NCBI GenBank assembly: GCA_001051155.2
Contig: JYIP02000002.1
Location: 4,471,583-4,535,582 of the forward strand
From: Chrysoporthe austroafricana
Lineage: Eukaryota; Ascomycota; Sordariomycetes; Diaporthales; Cryphonectriaceae
Direction: 5' to 3'
Length of the DNA: 64,000 nucleotides
In this document: piece after piece, positions 1 to 12,269 of the stretch
Numbering within the stretch: the first letter of the stretch is position 1
How the letters are laid out: every line of letters starts with the position of its first letter
The notes under the pieces: model-generated
Databases searched by the model: none
Seen by the model: the letters and a program-made list of their open reading frames with translations, nothing else
What the model was told of the DNA's origin: nothing
Made by a program: the position numbers and the translations under genes

Positions 1-225
1 CAGACGCGGAGGGACACAGGCGAGAGGCAGGCACCCGCGGTCTCCCCCTCGGCGGCAGCGCAGACCAGGAGCCCGCTCGGTGTGACGGTCGTCAAGACGC
101 AGAGCCCGGGCAGGCTGGGCCGCGACGAGCCGATCAAGGACGTCCTGACCTCGACGCCGACGCTCGTGCACCAGTGGGACAGCCCCGTGAGGAAGAGCAC
201 GTGGGCAGTGGTGGAGGGCGAATGA
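1..225 (+). CDS. C-terminal end of an unrecognised protein (partial)
   Basis: Frame 1 is open from the first base to a TGA at 223-225, giving 74 residues with no ATG. The segment is rich in Ser, Pro, Arg and Thr at first (PAVSPSAAAQTRSPLG) and ends in a less simple stretch (LVHQWDSPVRKSTW). G/C-ending codons dominate, as in the certain genes of this window, which supports coding. The 5' part lies outside the window. I do not recognise the family; it looks like the tail of a largely disordered fungal protein. Confidence 0.55.
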   Translation, partial: QTRRDTGERQAPAVSPSAAAQTRSPLGVTVVKTQSPGRLGRDEPIKDVLTSTPTLVHQWDSPVRKSTWAVVEGE

Positions 226-1465
226 ACTTCCCGCCGACCTTACCCTTCTACGTCCGGTGACTAAGGGCCAACAGAATTTCATTGAGTTTTGAGAACAATG
301 TTTCTATCGTCTTGACGACGCCCACGTTTTGGGCGGTGGGTTAATATTTGGGACTGGCTTTGTCATGGTGTTATCGGGCACGGCGGGCGCGGGCAATCTG
401 GATTCACGGGCTAACTACAACATCTTTTCCTTTGTCAAATACGGGATACGGGAGGCTCGTCGTACACTTCAGGTGCATCTTACGGAGGCACAAAACTTTT
501 CTACTTCGCATAGGAGGCTTCAACCACCAGCCAGTTGGTTTTTCTGCGCACTTTATCGAGGAGCCTTGACGGTTCCTGGGCTGGACCGGGGGGAAATCGC
601 GCGTGCTTGTCTTCATTGATACCTTGGCTCTAGGGATTCTTGCGCGGCCACTTTCTCGACGGGGGCCTGATAGACTGCAGGGACGGTGCTATCGAGCACA
701 TGAGCAATTTTGGGTTAATTATCCAGGCACGGAGGACACCGTTGCCGTACGTAGCTCGTAAAAAGAAGCCACATCAGGCACCCGCATTAGATGACGAAAG
801 TTTGCCCAAGTGCGTCCCACAAGCATACGTAGGTAGTTCTCGTCGTCAATCGAGAATTCGTACCTGTCTGAGTACTCTCATGCGAATTTGGGACGAACTG
901 CATGAAACAAACTTGCCCCTGTTGCGTGCAGGCATCCGGAGTTCTTGCCTTGGTTGGCAAACTCCTGTGCATGTTTCCTGCGGGAATCTCGTTCACGTGT
1001 CGCTATGTCTTGTGTGAATCACTGCCGCATACGTTTGCGTAAGCATGTGTGAGTGGGAGAGCCAGCCTGGGGGAAGGGGGGTGGACTTCATGATTGACGA
1101 CTGCGAGAAGGCTGAGATACTATTCTGAGCAAAACTGAGCATTGACAGACGTCGGATGAAATCTTGTGTACGACATCATGCACAAACTTGCCTATGATAT
1201 TATCAAGGGATGTGTAATGCAGTGGAGATTAGAGTTTTTGTCACAACATTCCACGTCAAGGCAGATCAGGCAATTTTGATTATGAAGGTATATAGGTTGA
1301 TATAAACGGTATTGCGAAATCCCGGACGCCATGACTTTGCGCATGCAAGTCGCACAGGAGGAACACCATAACTGCATCCCCTCGCCGCGAATTACCCAAA
1401 GGAGGACCGGACGCTGCCTCTGGTCTGAGAAGCTCCGAGAGAACACCTGCAATGTATTGGTGTCT
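226..1465. other. Intergenic, no gene seen
   Basis: About 1.2 kb between the partial gene at the left edge and the 3' end of YKT6. Open frames here are short, start-poor and unlike any family I know. It probably holds the 3' untranslated regions of the two flanking genes, which converge. Confidence 0.6.
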
Positions 1466-3344
1466 TCACATGACCACGCTGCAAAGAAGGTGTTAGCCAA
1501 AGTAAGAATGAATGAATGGAGGAGCCCTTGGCACGGGAAAAGAAGGGGACGAAGAGTAGCAGTTCCTCTGGCTCTCCAGGAAACTCCCTCGGTATTTTCG
1601 AGGCGGCGAATTGGACGCTGAAGTATGAAGGAGATGAACAGTAAGAAATTGTCCCCGAACTTACCAGCATGAGTTCTGCTTCTTCGCTTGCTCTGATAAA
1701 CATTTAGCATTGGCAACTTTTCGTCTAAGAAAGTGTAATATAAGGACTCACGGTAGAACATCTTCGACTGGGCACTCAGTCCGTCACTCTTCTGGACCAG
1801 ATCGTCAATCTTCACGCCTCGCTCCAATACACTCTCGATCGTCTTATGAAGTGTGATCTTGGTCTGAAGCAATGGATCAGTAACCGTGTAAGATACTTAG
1901 GAAGGCAGACCATTTTATATACCTCATCCAGTTCCTTCTGGATCTTTAGAATGCTGTCTGCTTGCTGTGGGTCCTATTCTCTCATGTCAGACCGGCGGCG
2001 ACCCTAGAACGACTATCACCTGGGATCTTACCTGGTACTTCGTCATATATTCTTTCAATTGCGGCATGGTAAGTTTTGGATCCCCTGACTTCCACGACGA
2101 TAGCGGATGCTGGCCAAGGAACTCATCAACAACCTTGGAGAGAAGCTGATGAGCAACAAGTTGTGGGTATTCGTGGTCTGTGATGACGATGCCGCAGACA
2201 CCTTCAGACCGGGCGTATGCGTGAAAAGTGTGCTCTGCGGAGATCATCAGTATCTTGTGAGCACGGACCTACGAAAACCAACGTAAAATAAAGTAGACAC
2301 TTGTCGCGCGTCGTCTTGAAGGCATTTGATCCCGTGGCATATAGGGTCGACCGGCTGAATGACGACCAAGGATGACTCTTCGAACATCCAGGGGCGACCA
2401 TCATCGTCATATTCCAGCAGACTTAAGGTTGAGTGGTATGCCCGAATATCGATGACGTTGCTGAATACAGATGGGCGAGCTCGTGTTGAGGCGAGGTCGC
2501 TGTGTTGGATCCATTGCGTATTTCGGTGACCAAGACTAACGATGTCTCAGAAATCCTCCGTCCGTGGCCCAGGCTTTGCATAATGGCTGCTCCACCAGCC
2601 TCGGTTCGTTTTTCGAGCGTCGGCTCTTTTCAAAGTTGTTTCGTTCGTCGGGGCCTCGAGCCTGAGAAGGATGCCTTCGGTAAAAGGGAAGTTGCCAGGC
2701 ACCGCCAAGTGCATAACCACTTGGTTTCGGTCTTGTAGTCGCCCGGATGGGCTGGAACATCGCGTTGCGGTACCGTACAAGCAATCCGGCTCGAGCTCCG
2801 CTAGGAGCCTTTCGGTCTCGTAGGCGTAGCTTCAGGTTGGACCACGATCCTGTCTCCGGTCTGGAATGGCTGCCCGCTGTTCGCTCTTGTGCCCACGAGC
2901 CGGGACGGCTCTACAGCCTCTCGCAACGAAAATACAACGTACCTTGCTGCTCTACATCTTGGCGTTCTGCGCGGGCAGGGCGTCAGCGATCATTTTCCGC
3001 ACAGCAGCCCCTCACGAGCAATGCTTACGACCGGGCTTCGTTGCCTGTGCTACTTTTCCAGCAAACAGAGTCATAAATTCCTTTCCCAAGTCAGCACAGA
3101 AGTTGTATGTAAGGCGCATCTAGTCCGTGCGAGTCGCGGCGGATGGCTGGTAAAGTGGTGCGTACGGCGTAACTGGTCCTCGTGAAGCGAGAGTAGGCGC
3201 TCAGCTCCTTCTCGGCGACGAGCTCCTGTGGCTCCTGGCCTGGGAAGTTCCTGACGACCTAGAGACGATAAATGATCCTTAGAAACGTATGACACATCCA
3301 TATCGACCGTGTGCGTGACGTACGCCAATGTAGTGAACCTTCAT
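1466..3344 (-). CDS. ykt6: R-SNARE Ykt6 (longin domain, CAAX-prenylated)
   Basis: Nine exons (minus): 3324-3344, 3166-3258, 3029-3080, 2943-2966, 2032-2234, 1923-1973, 1752-1863, 1665-1692, 1466-1478. They total 597 bases and encode 198 residues, the usual Ykt6 length. All junctions are GT-AG and in phase. The protein begins MKVHYIG, has a longin domain ([48 protein letters not shown]), then a SNARE helix with the zero-layer Arg ([19 protein letters not shown]) and [19 protein letters not shown], and ends SCCVVM. That end carries a palmitoylated and a prenylated cysteine in known Ykt6 proteins. Ykt6 acts in Golgi, endosome, vacuole and autophagosome fusion. Odd points: the last exon is 13 bases, and intron 4 is about 708 bases, far longer than the others. 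The start diverges from SLH1. Confidence 0.93.
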
Positions 3345-3989
3345 GTTTGCGGTATTGCTTGTTCGACTTGCTCTTGGGCTTGATGGCTCGTTCGATCGTG
3401 CGCACGAGCAGGATAAGATCTGAGGTGGTTCTAGGTATCGACGAGCTGGTCGCTTGGCCGAGGGACGCGCAGGTGGATGGACGTCAGGTTGAAGATCGTT
3501 TGGTAGGTTGGCGAAGCTGAAACTTGGTAGAGCGCACGGAGTCGGTGGTTGAAGATAAGGTAAGCCAGCGGGAACTCCTATTCCCACTGAAGGCGGCCGT
3601 TTGGAACACACCGACCTGCCGCCGGTCGCCTGCCGCCACTTGTCCTGCCTAGTTCCCAGTGCTCTGTACTGGTAGTGACTGGGTACCCCTCCACTACCCT
3701 CCAGGGCCCACCGCTTCACACTGCGTCACATGCAACTCGCAGCGGCTAGTGGGCCTATCCCATGCCTAGCCAGGTGCTAACCACTTGGGGCAGCCTCCAG
3801 ATGTAACCGTTCACTGCCGTTGTACTAGTCATGAGGTAAGCCACGCCGGGACAGTCACATTAACTTCTCGTCGGGTTCTTGGTTGAAGACTTATTTAAAG
3901 TCAACAGTTCCTGGCTACGCAGGAGCACCCTTCAGCCACGCTGGGAGAAGAGCCCAAAACCGATCATTCCAGTCCAATCAGCAGCCAAG
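3345..3989. promoter_or_regulatory. Shared intergenic promoter region of YKT6 and SLH1
   Basis: 645 bases separate the two divergent start codons, so both promoters must lie here. Two open frames cross it but neither resembles a family, and the one running into SLH1 has only a TTG at its head. I cannot point to specific factor sites. Confidence 0.5.
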
Positions 3990-6900
3990 ATGTCGCCCTC
4001 CTCAGTGACAGAAGCAGAGACTCAATGGCTGGCCCAAGTTGCCGCCATGAAGGCAGCTATCGCCGAACTCAAATTGCCAGCAAACGGCGAAAGTGCAGCC
4101 GGTAGCGAGGACGAAGATGACGACTTCTACCTGAGTTCCACCAGTGGAGGTGCCCACGATGTTTGGGACTTCATATCTGACTCTGAGCTTGAGGAACTGG
4201 GTCTCGACAGCGGCGATCTGATGGACGGGACAGACGGCTTTGACCAAGAACCACCTTACGGGCCTCAGTGGTTTTCTACCAAGTGTATCGAGGTGGCGCT
4301 GCACAGAGATGGGCTTCCCGCCGAAACTCTTCAGGAACAGGTTCTTGAGGCGCTGCGATCAGCCCAGCAGGAAGACCAGCTACAGTCTCTTCTGACGGAT
4401 CTGGTCGGCTTTGATGACCTGGACTTCGTCATCGAGCTTATCTCTCACCGGGCAGAGATCACGGCTGCTATGGATCAGGCCACGAGACCAGATCTCAATG
4501 AGCAACCCACAGCACGCCTGCTTACGAAGGCAGAGAGAGAAGAGAATCTCCGGCGGCAGGACTTCCGCCACAAGAATGCTGCTCTCGCCCAAAGCACTTT
4601 TAAGGAGCCGCAGTATCCCCACGTTTATAGGACTTTCGCTGCTGGAAACTCTCTGAGTCATGCTGGGAAGAAGTATGCCCTTCCAACTGGCAGCGAGAGA
4701 CTCCTGTTCGACAAATATGAGGAGTATGCCATCCCAGCCGGAAAGCCCGGAGGGCTATGGCCCGGTCAGAAACTCGTTGATATCAAGGATATGGACGGTC
4801 TCTGCCGAAATACCTTCAAGGGGTACAAGACTCTCAACCGGATGCAGAGCTTGGTCTACCCAGTGGCATACAAGTCCAGCGAGAACATGCTCATCTGTGC
4901 CCCAACTGGTGCTGTAAGTCGTGGCATCTCACGATGCGTGTGGATAAATTTGCTAACGGCAAATAGGGTAAAACCGATGCTGCAATGTTGACCATCCTGC
5001 ACACTATTGCCCAGTACCTGGAGCCCAATCCCTTCACGGATCACGCCGCAACAGATTTTGCTGTTGATTTCGACGACTTCAAAATCGTCTATGTAGCACC
5101 CATGAAAGCACTCGCCGCCGAAATTACTGAGAAACTCGGGAGTCGTTTGGCGTGGCTCGGCATTCGCTGCCGCGAATTCACTGGCGACATGCATTTGACT
5201 AAAGCCGAGATCGTCTCTACTCAGATCATTGTGACCACCCCTGAGAAGTGGGATGTAGTGACCAGGAAAGGAACTGGCGATACAGAGCTCGTCCAAAAAG
5301 TCCGACTCTTGATCATTGATGAGGTGCACATGCTTCACGATGAACGAGGCGCTGTGCTAGAGTCGCTCGTCGCACGCACAGAACGCCAGGTCGAGAGCAC
5401 CCAGTCATTGATCCGGATTGTGGGCCTGAGCGCCACCCTTCCAAATTATATCGATGTGGCCGATTTTCTTAAGGTCAACAGATATGCCGGCCTTTTCTAC
5501 TTTGATGCATCATTCCGTCCAGTGCCGCTGGAACAACATTTCATCGGTGTCAAGGGAAAAGCTGGAAGTAAGCAATCCAGAGAAAACCTAGACCAAGTGG
5601 CCTTCGAGAAGGTCAGAGAGATGCTGGAGCGGGATCACCAAGTGATGGTGTTTGTTCACTCCAGGAGAGATACGACTGCAACAGCCAAGATGCTTCACGA
5701 GAAAGCAATTGATGAGTTCTGCGTTGATCTCTTTGACCCATCCGCTCACCCGAAGTATGATAACGCCGTCAGGGACATGAAGTCTTGCAGATCTAAAGAA
5801 TTGCGAGACCTAATACCCAAAGGTCTTGGTGTTCACCATGCTGGTATGGCGAGAGCTGACCGAAATTTCATGGAGAGGCTATTTGCAGAAGGCGTTCTCA
5901 AGGTGCTCTGCTGTACGGCCACCTTGGCTTGGGGAGTCAACTTGCCGGCTGCGGCCGTAGTCATCAAGGGCACTCAAGTCTACAGTGCCCAAGACGGCAA
6001 GTTTGTCGACCTTGGCATCCTCGACGTGCTGCAAATTTTTGGACGTGCTGGTCGGCCACAGTTTGAGGATACTGGTATCGGCATGATCTGCACCACTCAC
6101 GACAAGCTTACCCATTACCTTACTGCCGTCACAGATCAGTTGCCCATTGAGTCGAAGTTCTCGACGAAGCTGGTGGACAATCTGAATGCTGAGATCGCTC
6201 TGGGCACCGTAACATCCATTCCTGAAGCTGTCCAATGGATCGGATATTCGTATCTGTTCGTTCGCATGAGGAGAAACCCGATGGCCTACGGCATCGACTG
6301 GTCCGAGTTTCAAGACGATCCCTCGCTCGTGCAGCGACGCCGACAGCTTGCAATTCAGGCCGCCCGGACACTCCAGCAAAGTCAGATGATTATATTCAAC
6401 GAGTCGACAGAGGAGCTTCGCAGCAAGGACATTGGCCGTATTGCCAGTCAGTTCTACATTTTGCACACGAGCATCCAGATCTTCAACACCATGATGCAGC
6501 CATTCGCCACGGAGGCCGATATCCTCAAAATGATTGCGATGAGTGGCGAATTCGACAATATACAATCAAGAGACAGTGAGAGTAAGGAGTTGGCCATAAT
6601 GAAAGACAACAAAGCTGTCGTGCCTTGTGAGGTTGGTGGAGGTATTGATCAGCCCCAGACCAAGACGAACATCCTCCTTCAAGCCTACATCTCCAAGGTT
6701 CAGCCGGAAGATTTTGCTTTGACTAACGATCTCAATTACGTGGCCCAGCAGGCCGGTCGGATCTGTCGGGCGCTGTTCATGATCGCATTGAACAGAAGAT
6801 GGGGCCACCAGTGCTTGGTGCTCTTAACTCTGGCCAAGTCTATCGAAAAACGCGTCTGGCCGTTCCAACATCCGCTCCATCAATTTGAGTTAACCAAACC

Positions 6901-9900
6901 AATTCTGAATCAGCTTGATGCCAAAGAGGCTCTCACCGTCGAGGCCATGCGGGACATGGAGCCGGCCGAGATAGGCGGGCTGGTCCACAATCACAGCGCC
7001 GGAAACAAAATCGCCAAAATTCTTGACAACTTTCCCACCGTCAGTGTGGAGGCTGAAATAGCACCTTTGAATCGCGATGTTCTGCGAGTCAAGCTCTACA
7101 TCATTCCTGATTTCCGTTGGAACGATCACATCCACGGTACTTCAGAGTCATATTACATCTGGGTTGAGAACTCTGAAACTTCCGAGATATACCATCATGA
7201 GTTCTTCCTTCTGAATCGCAGGAAGTTGCACGATGACCACGAGCTCAATTTCACGATCCCACTGTCTGACCCTCTGCCGAACCAGATCTATGTTCGCGCT
7301 GTCTCGGACAGATGGTTGGGGGCAGAAACTGTTACGCCTGTCTCGTTCCAGCACCTGATCAGACCAGACACGGAGAGCGTCTACACGGACCTTCTTAATC
7401 TACAGCCCCTGCCAATTTCAGCGCTCAAGAATCCTGGGCTGGAAGAGATCTATGCAAAGCGCTTCCAGTTCTTCAACCCCATGCAGACTCAGATCTTCCA
7501 CACTCTCTACCACACGCCGGCGAACGTGTTGTTAGGCTCTCCGACTGGAAGTGGCAAGACAGTGGCTGCTGAGCTGGCGATGTGGTGGGCCTTCAGAGAT
7601 AAACCAGGTTCTAAGGTCGTTTATATTGCACCTATGAAAGCTCTGGTCCGAGAGCGTGTCAAGGATTGGGGGGCTCGGTTGGCCAAGCCTCTTGGTTTGA
7701 AACTGGTAGAGTTGACTGGTGACAATACCCCGGACACCCGAACTATCAAGGATGCGGATATCATTATCACCACGCCTGAAAAGTGGGATGGTATATCCAG
7801 AAGCTGGCAGACAAGAGGCTATGTCCGCCAAGTCAGTCTTGTCATCATTGATGAGATTCACCTCCTGGCCGGAGATCGTGGTCCTATTCTTGAGATCATT
7901 GTCTCGCGTATGAATTATATTGCAGCGTCTACCAAGAACTCGGTGAGACTGTTGGGAATGTCGACAGCTTGCGCCAATGCTACCGACCTCGGAAACTGGC
8001 TAGGTGTGAAGGAGGGTCTGTTCAACTTCAGACACTCCGTCCGCCCCGTGCCACTAGAGCTCTACATTGATGGGTTCCCAGAGGTCAGAGGCTTCTGTCC
8101 ACTGATGCAGTCAATGAACAGGCCAACCTTCCTGGCCATTAAGAACCATAGTCCCGACAAGCCAGTCATCGTCTTCGTGCCATCGCGGAGACAAACGCGT
8201 CTAACAGCCAAGGACCTGATTAACTTCTGCGGCTTAGAAGACAACCCGAGGCGCTTCCTGAACATGGAAGAAGACGATCTCCAGCTCAACCTTGCTAGAG
8301 TCAAGGATGATGCGTTGAAGGAAGCCATCAGCTTTGGCATCGGTCTTCACCATGCCGGTCTTGTCGAGTCTGATCGACAGCTTGCTGAGGAGCTGTTCTT
8401 GAACAACAAAATACAAATCCTCGTGGCAACGAGCACACTGGCTTGGGGTGTCAACCTCCCTGCTCATCTGGTTGTCGTCAAAGGCACGCAGTTCTTCGAT
8501 GCCAAAATCGAGGGATACAAGGATATGGACTTGACCGATGTCCTTCAGATGCTCGGCCGTGCGGGACGGCCACAATTCGACAATTCAGGCGTTGCTCGAA
8601 TTTTCACCCAGGACGCGAAGAAGGATTTCTACAAGCACTTCTTGCATACTGGCTTTCCTGTTGAATCGTCCTTGCACACTGTGCTCGACAACCATCTTTG
8701 CGCTGAAGTGTCGGCCGAGACCATCATCACTAAGCAAGACGCCTTAGACTACTTGACCTGGACGTTCTTCTTTCGGAGGCTACACAAGAACCCGTCCTAC
8801 TATGGACTTGAGATCTCAGCAGAGGATCACAACAGCGTAGCAGCTCAGCAACTGGCCAATGACTATATGATCGAGATGGTTGACAAGTCACTCGACGAGT
8901 TGGCTGAGTCCAGATGTGTGGAAGTCTTCCCCAACGGCGACGTCGATCCGACTCCCTTTGGCAAGATCATGAGTTACTACTATCTGTCTCACAAGACCAT
9001 CCGCTATCTCACTCGGCATACCAAAGCACAGGCCTCGTTCCTCGACGTCCTGACTTGGATGTGCCGCGCAACAGAGTACGATGAATTGCCTGTTCGCCAC
9101 AACGAGGACTTGATCAATGTCGAGCTTTCTAACAACCTTACCTTCCCCGGTACGTCCTTAGGCCTGCCAATGTGGGATCCTCATGTCAAGGCCTTTCTTC
9201 TGCTCCAGGCCCACATGTCGCAGGTGTCTCTTCCGATTACCGATTACGTCGGTGACCAGACCAGCGTCCTGGATCAGGCGATCCGTATCATTCAAGCCTC
9301 TATCGACGTCCTTACCGAACTAGGCTACCTCACCAGCGTCTTGCAGATGATCTCGCTTCTGCAATGCGTCAAGTCCGCCCGCTGGCCCACCGAGCCGCCA
9401 CTATCGATCTTGCCAGGTGTCAACGCCGAGAAGACCAAGGACAGGACGACTCTGCAGCAGCTTAGCGCCATGAATCAGGGACAGATGATAAAGCTGGCCC
9501 GAAACCTGAATGTCCCGCAGGCTACGCAGCAGCGCTTCCTTCGCGCCGCCTCGACCCTACCAAACATCACCGTCAGTGTGGATGACATCACCTCCCACTC
9601 CTTTACTGTCACGCTCAAACGTCTTAATGCCCTCGTCGAACGAGATGCGCGCATCTATGCCCCGCACTTCCCCAAGCCGCAGAACGAAGGGTGGTTTGTG
9701 GTTGTAGGCGACTTGGCGAGAGACGAGGTGTACGCCATCAAGCGGGTGAGCTGGACCCAAGGCCCGGGGAAAGGAGCGACGGTCGGGTCGAAGCCCTCTG
9801 CTAGGGCGAGTGTGAAGCTACCAGGGGGAGACATGGGGGTGAAGAGGAAGGTGGACGTGTTGGTGCTGAGTGATGGGTTGTTGGGGCTGCAGTACCAGAT

Positions 9901-9979
9901 GATGGGTGTGGAGATCCCGGAGAGGCCGTTGGTGGATGATGATGTTGGTCGGTCTAAGGAGCTGGCTGGGTCTTCCTGA
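3990..9979 (+). CDS. slh1: Slh1/ASCC3 Ski2-like double-cassette RNA helicase
   Basis: Exons 3990-4913 and 4967-9979 give 1978 residues, close to yeast Slh1 (about 1970). The 53-base intron (GTAAGT, branch TGCTAAC at 4951, AATAG) splits the first Walker A, which becomes APTGAGKTDAA only after splicing. Cassette 1 has DEVH, SATLP, ATLAWGVNLPA and GRAGRPQF; cassette 2 has SPTGSGKT, DEIH, STLAWGVNLPAH and GRAGRPQFDNSG. Each is followed by a Sec63-type region. Motif III of cassette 2 reads STA instead of SAT, so the second cassette may be less active. Slh1 is the helicase of the ribosome-quality-control trigger complex, which splits stalled ribosomes in the cytosol. The ATG at 3990 (CCAAGATGTC) is chosen over an upstream TTG. 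Brr2 is the main alternative, but the length and N-terminus fit Slh1 better. Confidence 0.93.
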
Positions 9980-10637
9980 GCTTTCCGAAGACGAGATTAA
10001 CTTCTAATTTGGATTACTCAGAGTATGCTACGTGTTCATGTGGCCGAATAAGTATCTCGGCTCAGTAAGCTACGAGAGGATGTCTTCACGGGCATCTAAT
10101 GATAGCTTACCCAGGATACTTCAAAGGATGAGTTTTTTTTCGTAGATGTTACTGCACTCTGGCCCTCGATCCTCCGCTGCTCTGAAAGAAGAATGAGCAC
10201 CTGGTCTCGAGAGAGCTTGTGAAGACCTATAATTGTGGGAAAAGAAGATAGTGGACTCCGAGGGATTGGCTTCCAAGGCGCGGCTGCCTGCAGTGAGACG
10301 GCTAATAACATAGGCATTACTAGCGAATAGGTCAGCAAATCTCCTATCCTATCAACCGTGATGCTTTTGTGATCCTGCGGTCCTCAGCTGCTGCGTAAAC
10401 CCCTGTGCTTACCTGCCGAGAAGCGCTTTTAAGCGGCGATCCTACGAATCGGCGCTCGGGCCAGAGAGATGCCTGGAGATCTTTAAACTCTAGACGAGCT
10501 GCAAACACTCACAGCTGAACTTTAGAGAGCGACACGAGTTGCCATCCGCTGGGCATCGCTGCGCATAGGCATACAAACGGGAACGCCTTCTGCTCTCGCT
10601 CACCGGCCTTGTGAGATCGCCCACACCGCCCCCGACG
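9980..10637. other. Intergenic, SLH1 3' region and P450 promoter
   Basis: 658 bases without a credible gene. The short antisense frame at 10096-10338 has no recognisable content. Confidence 0.5.
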
Positions 10638-12269
10638 ATGGCATACACCTTCTTCCTCGCCGCGCCAGCCGCCGTGCTGGCCCTCTTGGCCCTCACCTGG
10701 CTCTTCACGAGTGTGCGCTACCAGCTCGCGCTGCGCAGGAAGGGCGCCGTCCAGGAGCCCGCGCCGATCCCCTACATGATCCCGTGGCTAGGCTCGGCGC
10801 GCGACTTTCTCACGCCGCAGCCGGGGGCCTTCTACTCGAAGCTGTTCTCGCGACACCCCCGCCAGGCCGGCGCGTGCACCGTGCTGCTCGGCGGACAGAA
10901 CATACACCTGCTCAACGCGAGGGCGGCGGTCCAGGCCATGTTCAAGCTGAAGTCGAGCGTCGCGAACAGGGACTCCTTTGACGAGATTGTGATGGTGCAG
11001 TGCTGCGGATTGGACCCCAAGGACTCTGCGACATACGCTGAGGTGAAGGATAAGCAGGTGCAGCTCAGCCATGAGTTACTGCTAAAGCCGAGCTCCGCCA
11101 ACGAACTCACGCGCGAGTTTGCTCGGTGCTTTGGGGATGTGCTCAGGACGGAGTGCCAGGCCATCCAGCAGGAGGGCAATCCGGAAAGAGAGGTGGACCT
11201 TTATGCGTGGCTACGGCGTCTTCAGTTCGGAGCGTCCTGTACCGCCTTCATGGGAGACTACATCCAGGAAGCATACCCCGATTTTTACAAAGACTTCAAT
11301 ACCTGGGACAGCGGGTTCGTCGACCTCTTCTTCGGGTTGCCCAGGTTTATGGTACCCTCGGTGTACGCAGCACGGGACAGAGCTGTTGACGGCGTCATGA
11401 AGTGGATCAACATCGTGAGCCAACGGACAGCAGGCGTAGTCCCGGACCCGAACGTCCCGGAAGCGCCGTGGGAGCCCAACTGGGGCAGCCGCGTCTCGCG
11501 TGCCCGGCAGGCCCTGTGGTGTTCTGTTGGGCTGAGCCCGCGGTCGCGGGCGTGCATGGAGCTGGGTTTTGTGTTCGGCCTCAACTCGAATGCCATCCCC
11601 ATCACCGGCTGGATGCTGATGCACATCCTCGACCCCAAGAAGCCCGGCCTGCTCGGTCGCGTGCTCGGGGAGCTTGAACAGGCCGCGACCGTGGGTCCTG
11701 ACGGTGCTATCGACCTGGAGGCCTCGAAGCTGTCCGGCTTGCCGCTGCTACAGAGCTTGTTCCACGAGACCCTCCGGCTCTATACCGACGTGCTCGTCAC
11801 GCGGGAGCTGTTCGAGGACGTACGACTCCCGCTCGACGATAATAAGGACTCGCCGCGATGGCTGCAGCTCAAGAAGGGGAGCAGAGTGCTCTCCCCCTCG
11901 CTAATGAACCACTGGGACTCTACCAACTTCGCCGACCCTCCGGCTGACGTGTTCTACCCCGAGCGCTTCCTGGTGCCGGCGGACCCAGAGAAGAACGAGG
12001 CGGGCGGATACGTATTCAGCACCGCCGCGGATGGGGGCAGGATGTGGCCGTGGGGAGGAGGCAGGACCATCTGCCCGGGCAGGCTCTTTGCGAAGCAGGA
12101 GGTCCTTGCTGCCGTGGCCCTGATCCTCCTCTCGTTCGATATTGCGCCCGCGGACGAGAAGACTTATAGACTGCCCGGGTTCGCCAAGGCGAAACCTGGG
12201 ACTGCTGGGCTTGTGCCCGGCGGTGACGTGAAAGTTTGCGTCAAGCCGAAATCAAAAGTAGGCGAATGA
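10638..12269 (+). CDS. Cytochrome P450, CYP7/CYP8-like
   Basis: Single exon, 543 residues. An N-terminal anchor (residues about 5-25, FFLAAPAAVLALLALTWLF) is followed by a Pro-rich hinge. ExxR is ETLR in FHETLRLYTDVL. The haem loop reads PWGGGRTICPGRLFAKQEV with the ligand Cys near residue 479. The I-helix reads GFVFGLNSNAIPITGW, lacking the usual A/GGxxT; an Asn sits where the acid normally lies. That I-helix and the ICPGRLFA haem loop recall CYP7/CYP8 enzymes (sterol hydroxylases, prostacyclin synthase) as I know them. Substrate unknown; it presumably acts at the ER membrane. ATG 10638 is chosen because the frame further upstream starts only with GTG. No neighbouring biosynthetic genes are seen. 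Confidence 0.88.
   Translation: MAYTFFLAAPAAVLALLALTWLFTSVRYQLALRRKGAVQEPAPIPYMIPWLGSARDFLTPQPGAFYSKLFSRHPRQAGACTVLLGGQNIHLLNARAAVQAMFKLKSSVANRDSFDEIVMVQCCGLDPKDSATYAEVKDKQVQLSHELLLKPSSANELTREFARCFGDVLRTECQAIQQEGNPEREVDLYAWLRRLQFGASCTAFMGDYIQEAYPDFYKDFNTWDSGFVDLFFGLPRFMVPSVYAARDRAVDGVMKWINIVSQRTAGVVPDPNVPEAPWEPNWGSRVSRARQALWCSVGLSPRSRACMELGFVFGLNSNAIPITGWMLMHILDPKKPGLLGRVLGELEQAATVGPDGAIDLEASKLSGLPLLQSLFHETLRLYTDVLVTRELFEDVRLPLDDNKDSPRWLQLKKGSRVLSPSLMNHWDSTNFADPPADVFYPERFLVPADPEKNEAGGYVFSTAADGGRMWPWGGGRTICPGRLFAKQEVLAAVALILLSFDIAPADEKTYRLPGFAKAKPGTAGLVPGGDVKVCVKPKSKVGE

Noticed and set aside
1192..1872. 226-residue minus-strand frame treated as one gene
   Set aside because: It mixes YKT6 exon, intron and downstream sequence; splicing explains the conserved part only.
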